The notes under the pieces were generated by a model. That model had not been told where the DNA came from and ran no database searches. It saw only the letters and a list, made by a program, of their open reading frames with translations. The position numbers and the translations under genes were made by a program. A stretch of DNA of 64,000 bases from Oscillatoriaceae cyanobacterium M33_DOE_052 (GTDB taxonomy: Bacteria; Cyanobacteriota; Cyanobacteriia; Cyanobacteriales; Laspinemataceae), in NCBI GenBank assembly GCA_015296065.1, contig DVDU01000100.1, forward strand, positions 1-64,000, read 5' to 3'. Below are positions 59,497 through 64,000 of this stretch, piece by piece. Every line of letters begins with the position of its first letter. Positions within the stretch are counted from its first letter, which is position 1.

Positions 59497-59997
59497 ATGC
59501 GCTTTCAGCAACTAGCTGTATTTCTCATCCTGTGCCTCCTGTGCCTGGGACCCGCGAGCGCCCTCGCCCAAGTCAATGCCAACTACCCACCCCCCATGAC
59601 CTACAGTCACGGCAACCTAGAAAAGCGGGATTTTGCCGGACAAATGCTACAGGGGGCGGAATTTGCCAACGCCAACCTGCGATTTGCCAACTTCTCCGAC
59701 TGTCAACTGCAAGGGTCCATCTTCAGCGCCTCATCAATGGTAGAAACCAACTTCCACGGCGCCGATTTAACTAATTCTATGCTGGACCTGGGAGACTTGA
59801 CAGGAGCCGATTTAACCAATGCGGTACTGACAGAAACGATTTTGCTCGGTTCCGTGTTTGATGGGGTAAAGGTTGAGGGAGCAGATTTCAGCGACGCCAT
59901 CCTAGACGGCGCCCAAATTAAACAATTATGCGCCGTAGCGGCGGGAGTGAATCCCACCACCGGCGTCGCCACCAGAGATTCTTTAGGGTGTAGATAA
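59497..59997 (+). CDS. Exported pentapeptide repeat protein
   Basis: 166 aa. A signal peptide (LAVFLILCLLCLGPASALAQ) suggests the thylakoid lumen or periplasm. Around 12 pentapeptides of the A(D/N)Lxx type follow (AEFANANLRFANFSDCQLQG, GADLTNSMLDLGDLTGADLT), forming a right-handed quadrilateral helix, and a final AILDGAQIKQLC. The tail has Cys near the end (RDSLGCR), perhaps a disulfide. The stop TAA shares its last base with the purK start codon (TAATG). Confidence 0.9.
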   Translation: MRFQQLAVFLILCLLCLGPASALAQVNANYPPPMTYSHGNLEKRDFAGQMLQGAEFANANLRFANFSDCQLQGSIFSASSMVETNFHGADLTNSMLDLGDLTGADLTNAVLTETILLGSVFDGVKVEGADFSDAILDGAQIKQLCAVAAGVNPTTGVATRDSLGCR

Positions 59998-61130
59998 TGC
60001 GGGTAGGAGTTATCGGCGGGGGACAACTGGCTTGGATGATGGCGCCAGAGGCGGCCAAATTGGGGATTTCCTTACTGGTGCAAACCCCCAGCATGGAGGA
60101 CCCGGCGGCGGCGGTAGCGGAGACGGTATTGGCTCCCTTGCGGGATGCGAAAGCCACGGCGGAGCTAGCCGATCGCTGCGATGCCATTACCTTTGAAAAT
60201 GAGTTTGTAGATTTAGAGGCGTTGGGGGAGCTGGAAAAGCAGGGGGTAGTATTTGCCCCCAGTTTGTCGGTGTTGGCGCCTTTGCTGGATAAATATCACC
60301 AGCGATGTTACCTGCGGGATATTGGTTTGCCAGTACCGGAGTTTATCTCTTGGGAAGGGGACGAAGATGCCGCATTTTTGGGGAAATGGCCCCTGGTGGT
60401 GAAAGCGCGACGCCACGGCTATGATGGCCAGGGGACGGAAGTTGTCCACAATATGGCAGAACTGATGGCCGTGTGGCAACGGTGGGGACGAGTTCCGGTC
60501 CTCCTAGAAGAATTTATCCCCTTTGAGCGGGAACTGGCGGTAATGGCGGCTCGCCGTCGGGGAGGAGAAATCGCCATTTATCCAGTGGTGGAAACGCAGC
60601 AGGAAAATCAGGTATGTCGGCGGGTGTTAGTACCTGCAGCGATCGACCCCAAGGTGGCGGCGCAATGTGAGACGATCGCCCGCCGCATCCTCCAACCCCA
60701 GTCCGGCCCCGCAGTGGTGGGAATCTTTGGCATTGAGCTATTTTTAACCGCCCAAGGTCAGTTACTGGTAAACGAAATCGCCCCCCGTACCCATAATTCC
60801 GGCCATTTCACCATCGATGCTTGTGAAATTTCCCAATTTCAAATGCAGTTGCGAGCCGTGTGTGACCTACCCTTGGGGCAAACCACCCTCAAATCTCCTG
60901 GAGCGGTGATGGTGAACCTCCTCGGTTATGAACATAGCCGCTCCGACTACCGGACCAAACGCGAGCAGATTGCCGCCATCCCCGGTGCCCATGTACATTG
61001 GTATGGAAAAGCCGAATCTCGACCAGGCAGGAAGCTCGGCCATGTCACGGTCCAATTAGCAGCGCCGGAATTGGCAGGGGATATTGCCCGCAAGGTTGAA
61101 TATATCTGGTATCCAGCCCCTGAGAGCTAA
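59997..61130 (+). CDS. purK: 5-(carboxyamino)imidazole ribonucleotide synthase
   Basis: 377 aa. PurK uses ATP to carboxylate aminoimidazole ribonucleotide in purine synthesis. Signs: VGVIGGGQLAWMMAPEAAKLG at the start, AITFENEFVD, VVKARRHGYDGQGTEVV (ATP-grasp loop), LLEEFIPFERELAVMAAR, VNEIAPRTHNSGHFTIDAC and a C-terminal HWYGKAESRPGRKLGHV. It overlaps the pentapeptide gene by one base and is followed by the 6S RNA gene, an arrangement known from Synechococcus. Confidence 0.97.
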   Translation: MRVGVIGGGQLAWMMAPEAAKLGISLLVQTPSMEDPAAAVAETVLAPLRDAKATAELADRCDAITFENEFVDLEALGELEKQGVVFAPSLSVLAPLLDKYHQRCYLRDIGLPVPEFISWEGDEDAAFLGKWPLVVKARRHGYDGQGTEVVHNMAELMAVWQRWGRVPVLLEEFIPFERELAVMAARRRGGEIAIYPVVETQQENQVCRRVLVPAAIDPKVAAQCETIARRILQPQSGPAVVGIFGIELFLTAQGQLLVNEIAPRTHNSGHFTIDACEISQFQMQLRAVCDLPLGQTTLKSPGAVMVNLLGYEHSRSDYRTKREQIAAIPGAHVHWYGKAESRPGRKLGHVTVQLAAPELAGDIARKVEYIWYPAPES

Positions 61131-61168
61131 AATTTTTCCTTAACCCTTGCGCTTTTGGAAAAACTGAA

Positions 61169-61174
61169 TATAAT
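61169..61174 (+). promoter_or_regulatory. Likely -10 box TATAAT of 6S RNA
   Basis: GAATATAATAG 38 bp after the purK stop codon. TTGCGC lies 18-20 bp upstream as a possible -35. A transcript would start near 61181. Confidence 0.5.
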
Positions 61175-61180
61175 AGATAC

Positions 61181-61412
61181 AGGTTCTACTGCGGCGTTGG
61201 TGACTACCAACATAGTTTTACGATCTATGTCTAAGTTTATAAGGGAGTCAAAGATGCTCTAGCGGCAGTAAACCGAGCTTGTACTCGGAAACTTTAAGCA
61301 GGAGCCATGATGCCCACCTGGATATTCCAGGTCGAAAACTGAGGTAAGACGGCGTTGCGGGGAACCCAACCTAAATTGGATATTTTGATTTTCCTGGCCT
61401 GAACGGCAGGAA
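61181..61412 (+). ncRNA. ssaA: 6S RNA (SsaA)
   Basis: A non-coding segment after purK, where cyanobacteria keep 6S RNA. It contains AAGGGAGTCAAAGATGCTCT, the hairpin CCGAGCTTGTACTCGG, ACTTTAAGCAGGAGCCATGA, a terminal-loop hairpin ACCTGGATATTCCAGGT and GCGGGGAACCCAACC, in an order like that I recall for cyanobacterial 6S RNA. 6S RNA mimics an open promoter and binds RNA polymerase. The exact ends are uncertain; the core spans about 61225-61375. Confidence 0.65.
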
Positions 61413-61418
61413 TTTTTT
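61391..61418 (+). terminator. Rho-independent terminator
   Basis: TTCCTG...CAGGAA stem with a 10-base loop and eight T following. It closes the 6S RNA or purK transcript. Confidence 0.8.
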
Positions 61419-61651
61419 TTGCGCGATCGGGTTGATGGGAGGAATCAGGGAAAATCTGCGTAATCTGTTCCATCCGGACTGGTATATTTGCTACCTGGAT
61501 GGTAAAATACGCCTGTGCCCCGTCCGGGGCAAGTCCGACGCTTTGTCAGCGTCCGCCCGTTTTTTTCCTGCAATACCCTTCTATCTTCCAGAATCCTGGT
61601 TTATGGTTGGGTATGATGGAGGGTAATCATGTCCCATGCCCGGAGTTACCT

Positions 61652-61999
61652 ATGGCCCGCTACACTGGCTTATTTGTTGTTGCCGTCAATATCGATCGTC
61701 TCCGGATGTTGCTGCTTGAAACGCTTCAAGCGTGCAATCTCGATATTATATACGATACCGGGGACTACATCATGGCGCGGGAAGTGCCGGGAGCGGTGCC
61801 TTTCACCAAGTTGGTGACAGTGGAGGTTTTGGTGGACAGAAGCAACAGCAGAGAAGATGAAGCCCGCTTAAACTTCGTGATTAAAAACGAAGAATTACCC
61901 CTGCACAGGGATAATCACTGTCGCCAAACTTTTGACTGGCTGTGCGAAACAGTGGCCAGCAACCGACACTGGCAGCTCTTGGAAACCGCCGCTAGCTAG
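61652..61999 (+). CDS. Conserved-type hypothetical protein
   Basis: 115 aa from MARYTGLFVVAVNIDRLRML. An alpha/beta pattern (TGLFVVAV, CNLDIIYDTGDYIMARE, VTVEVLVDRS, ARLNFVIKNEELPLHRDNHC, FDWLCETVASN) without membrane segments. It looks like a small globular protein of a type conserved in cyanobacteria, but I cannot name it. The region upstream (61419-61651) has no other convincing gene. Confidence 0.7.
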   Translation: MARYTGLFVVAVNIDRLRMLLLETLQACNLDIIYDTGDYIMAREVPGAVPFTKLVTVEVLVDRSNSREDEARLNFVIKNEELPLHRDNHCRQTFDWLCETVASNRHWQLLETAAS

Positions 62000-62033
62000 G
62001 GGAAAAATGCTATGGCTTGGTGCCTCCGGCTCT

Positions 62034-62191
62034 CAAAACCCGGTTTCCCGCCAAGAGAAACTTGTTTTCTCGTTATTAGCTTCAACGTAGGGTGGGCAGT
62101 ACCTCCCCAAATGCCTTGACTGATGTCACCACGCCATAGACACTGCCCACCCTACAAGTAGGGTTTCTCGGAGAAACCGGGTTTCTCATCA
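62034..62191. repeat. Composite of GAAACCCGG and GTGGGCAGT elements
   Basis: AAAACCCGGTTTCCCGCC (62037-) and GAGAAACCGGGTTTCTC (62170-62187) flank a copy of GTAGGGTGGGCAGTACCTCC ... ACACTGCCCACCCTAC (62086-62160). The second element thus lies inside a copy of the first. It ends at the stop codon of the copper ATPase gene. Confidence 0.8.
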
Positions 62192-64000
62192 TTACCGACG
62201 GAACCGGTAAAGTAGCAGGGAGTTTGTTACCACACTCACCGAACTGAACGCCATCAACCCCCCAGCAGCGGCTGGTGAGAGGGCGAACCCCCACCCTGGG
62301 AGCAGGACACCAGCAGCAACGGGAATGGCGGCGAGATTGTAGCCAAAAGCCCAGAATAAGTTTTGCCGAATTTTGTTGAAAGTGGCGCGACTGAGAGCCA
62401 CTGCCTCCACCACATCCCCCAACACGCCCCGCATCAGGATTATACCAGCGGTTTGCACCGCCACATCTGTGCTGCCGTGTAGGCTAATTCCCACATCAGC
62501 TTGGGCGAGAGCTGGGGCGTCATTAATGCCATCGCCCACCATTGCCACTCGCAGTCCTTCGGCTTGCAGGCGAGCGATCGCCGCCGCTTTACCCGCCGGA
62601 GGCACCCCCGCCAACACATCCTCAGCCCCTAAATTCAATTGAGCGGCAATAGTTTGAGCCACATCCTGCCTGTCTCCGGTGAGCAACATCACCCGCAAAC
62701 CCATATCCTGTAAACATTTCACCGTTGCCTTAGCATCGGGGCGCAGTTCATCTTCCAGAGCGATCGCCCCCGCACAAACCCCCGCTACCGCCACATAAAC
62801 CAGAGTTTTTCCCCGCCAGCGGTCTCCCGAAAGTTCCGCCACCGTTACTCCCTGGTGGCGTAACCATTCCCCAGTACCCACCAACACACTCCCGAAACCA
62901 TTCACTACCGCCGCCACGCCTTGGGAGCCAGAGTGAAAATCCTCCCCCGTCAGCAGCGGTAAACCCCGGTCCTGTACCGCACGCCGAATCGCAGAGGCGA
63001 TCGGATGATTTGCCCCACATTCCACCGCCGCCGCCAGTTGCAGCAACCCATCCAAATTGCCCACATCCCCAAACACCACCCCATCCGTCACCCGAGGACA
63101 TCCAGTGGTCAGAGTCCCCGTTTTATCAAACACCACCACATCCGTATGACAGACACTTTCCAGCGCATCCCCCCCCTTCACCAGCAAACCCCGACCAGCC
63201 CCCATCCCCGTCCCCACTAAAATCGCCGTCGGCGTCGCCAAACCCAACGCACAGGGACAAGCAATCACCAAAACCGCAATCCCCAGTTTCAAACTCAGCA
63301 ACACCGGCGAACCATTCCCCGAACTAGCCGCCAAATGATGGTGTATCCCCTGCTCCGCCGCCGCCAACACCGGCCAAATGTGAGTCCCCAGAAAACACCA
63401 AAACAAGAAAGTCACCGCCGCCGCCGCCATCACCCCATAAGTGAAATAACCCGCCACCGCATCCGCAAACCGCTGTACTGGCGCTTTTCTCGTTTGCGCC
63501 TCCTCCACCAAAGCCACAATTTGGGCTAAAGTCGTATCCCCACCCGTGCGAGTCGTGCGAATTAACAACGGTCCCAACTGATTAATCGTGCCGCCAATCA
63601 CGCCATCCCCCGGCTGTTTCGGCACCAAAACCGCCTCCCCAGTGAGCATCGACTCATCCACCGCACTATTTCCCGTCACCACATCCCCATCCACCGGGAT
63701 TTTATCCCCCGGTAACACCTGCAAATACTCCCCCACCCGTACCGAACCAGCGGGAATTTCCACCCAAGAACTGGCCAAAGTGACAGCTACATCACCCCCA
63801 TTTGGTTTCCCCACCAAACGCGCCGTCGCCGGTTTTAAAGCCATCAGAGCTTCTAAAGAAGCAGCGGCCCGCCGTCTCGCCAACCCCTCCAAAGTCCGCC
63901 CCAACAAAATGAACCCCAGCATCATCACCGGTTCATCAAAAAAACACTCCCAACCCAGTTGCGGAAATAGCAACGCCGCCGAACTGGCTAAATAAGCACT
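62192..64000 (-). CDS. Copper-transporting P1B-type ATPase, C-terminal part
   Basis: The gene runs off the window; about 602 residues are visible, read SAYLASSAALLFPQLGW at the open end. A TTG at 63973 is not the start. Seen: LEGLARRRAAASLEAL linker, VLPGDKIPVDG and DESMLTGEAV of the actuator domain, the metal-binding CPC in VIACPCALGLATPTA, phosphorylation site DKTGTLT, HPIASAI (HP motif), MVGDGINDAPALAQADVGI, and final helices with YNLAAIPVAAGVLLP. CPC with YN near the end indicates Cu+ export (CtaA/PacS/CopA type). The heavy-metal domain lies outside the window. Confidence 0.95.
   Translation of the reverse strand, partial: SAYLASSAALLFPQLGWECFFDEPVMMLGFILLGRTLEGLARRRAAASLEALMALKPATARLVGKPNGGDVAVTLASSWVEIPAGSVRVGEYLQVLPGDKIPVDGDVVTGNSAVDESMLTGEAVLVPKQPGDGVIGGTINQLGPLLIRTTRTGGDTTLAQIVALVEEAQTRKAPVQRFADAVAGYFTYGVMAAAAVTFLFWCFLGTHIWPVLAAAEQGIHHHLAASSGNGSPVLLSLKLGIAVLVIACPCALGLATPTAILVGTGMGAGRGLLVKGGDALESVCHTDVVVFDKTGTLTTGCPRVTDGVVFGDVGNLDGLLQLAAAVECGANHPIASAIRRAVQDRGLPLLTGEDFHSGSQGVAAVVNGFGSVLVGTGEWLRHQGVTVAELSGDRWRGKTLVYVAVAGVCAGAIALEDELRPDAKATVKCLQDMGLRVMLLTGDRQDVAQTIAAQLNLGAEDVLAGVPPAGKAAAIARLQAEGLRVAMVGDGINDAPALAQADVGISLHGSTDVAVQTAGIILMRGVLGDVVEAVALSRATFNKIRQNLFWAFGYNLAAIPVAAGVLLPGWGFALSPAAAGGLMAFSSVSVVTNSLLLYRFRR

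Noticed and set aside
61432-61626. 64-codon frame between 6S RNA and the 115-aa gene
   Set aside because: It overlaps a longer alternative frame, has no homology I recognise, and lies in a leader-like region.
1-64000. tRNA and rRNA genes
   Set aside because: Looked for T-arm wording and cloverleaf-like runs by eye; none was convincing. A tRNA covariance scan would settle it.

Overview
The window is chromosomal DNA of a cyanobacterium, most likely a filamentous Oscillatoriales-type strain. Supporting signs are ferredoxin-thioredoxin reductase FtrV, a proton-pumping NDH-1 subunit NdhD, an NdbB-like NDH-2, a CbiG-CobJ fusion, a 6S RNA beside purK, frequent GCGATCGC (HIP1) octamers, XisI, DUF1822 and CHAT proteins, and very dense short palindromic repeats between genes. 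The species cannot be fixed from the sequence alone.

Layout. 0.2-7.5 kb is an accessory block: two YbjN-domain proteins, the second fused to near-identical TPRs and a CHAT protease domain, then a 76-aa protein, XisI, a sigma-70-like protein, a DUF1822-type protein and a tiny hydrophobic protein. 7.8-8.5 kb is a PIN toxin/antitoxin pair. 8.8-15.7 kb holds a two-domain histidine phosphatase, a dihydroorotase-like protein that lacks metal ligands, a Uma2 nuclease, a membrane EEP-family protein, a lone receiver and a PEP-CTERM trypsin-like protease. 15.9-22.4 kb holds an NB-ARC ATPase, a Ser/Thr kinase-TPR protein and a large type ISP-like DNA methyltransferase. 22.5-28.7 kb is mostly housekeeping (ftrV, PP2C phosphatase, NfeD plus slipin, a Fur-family regulator, purS-purQ). 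28.9-36.1 kb is signalling: a giant CBS/GAF/PAS kinase, a receiver-kinase hybrid, a decayed transposase and a NarL-type regulator. 36.2-41.6 kb has NDH-2, small unknown genes and ndhD.

42.1-51.8 kb is the most unusual stretch. A NACHT ATPase with a hydrophobic N-terminus overlaps a separate 14-repeat WD40 gene, and its promoter and N-terminal segment are duplicated 1.3 kb upstream as a stand-alone mini-gene. Next comes a run of toxin-antitoxin modules (ParDE, PIN, HicBA and lone HicB types), nearly all on the + strand, separated by copies of one roughly 75-bp imperfect palindrome. Several toxins are broken while their antitoxins are intact.

51.8-64 kb: a GDT1/Mnx-type Mn exporter behind a yybP-ykoY riboswitch, a b-type cytochrome membrane protein, CbiG-CobJ, a two-gene AAA ATPase plus TOPRIM/DUF4276-like pair resembling a split OLD nuclease, a small gene whose end is rewritten by a MITE, a GNAT acetyltransferase, a holin-like membrane protein, a pentapeptide protein, purK, 6S RNA, and the C-terminal part of a copper P-type ATPase running off the window edge.

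Best candidates for an undescribed system are the split NACHT/WD40 locus with its duplicated mini-gene, the palindrome-punctuated toxin-antitoxin array, the YbjN/CHAT/sigma-like/DUF1822 block, the AAA-TOPRIM pair, and the two-gene unknown operon at 38.3-39.5 kb. Functions for these are inferences from domains and context.
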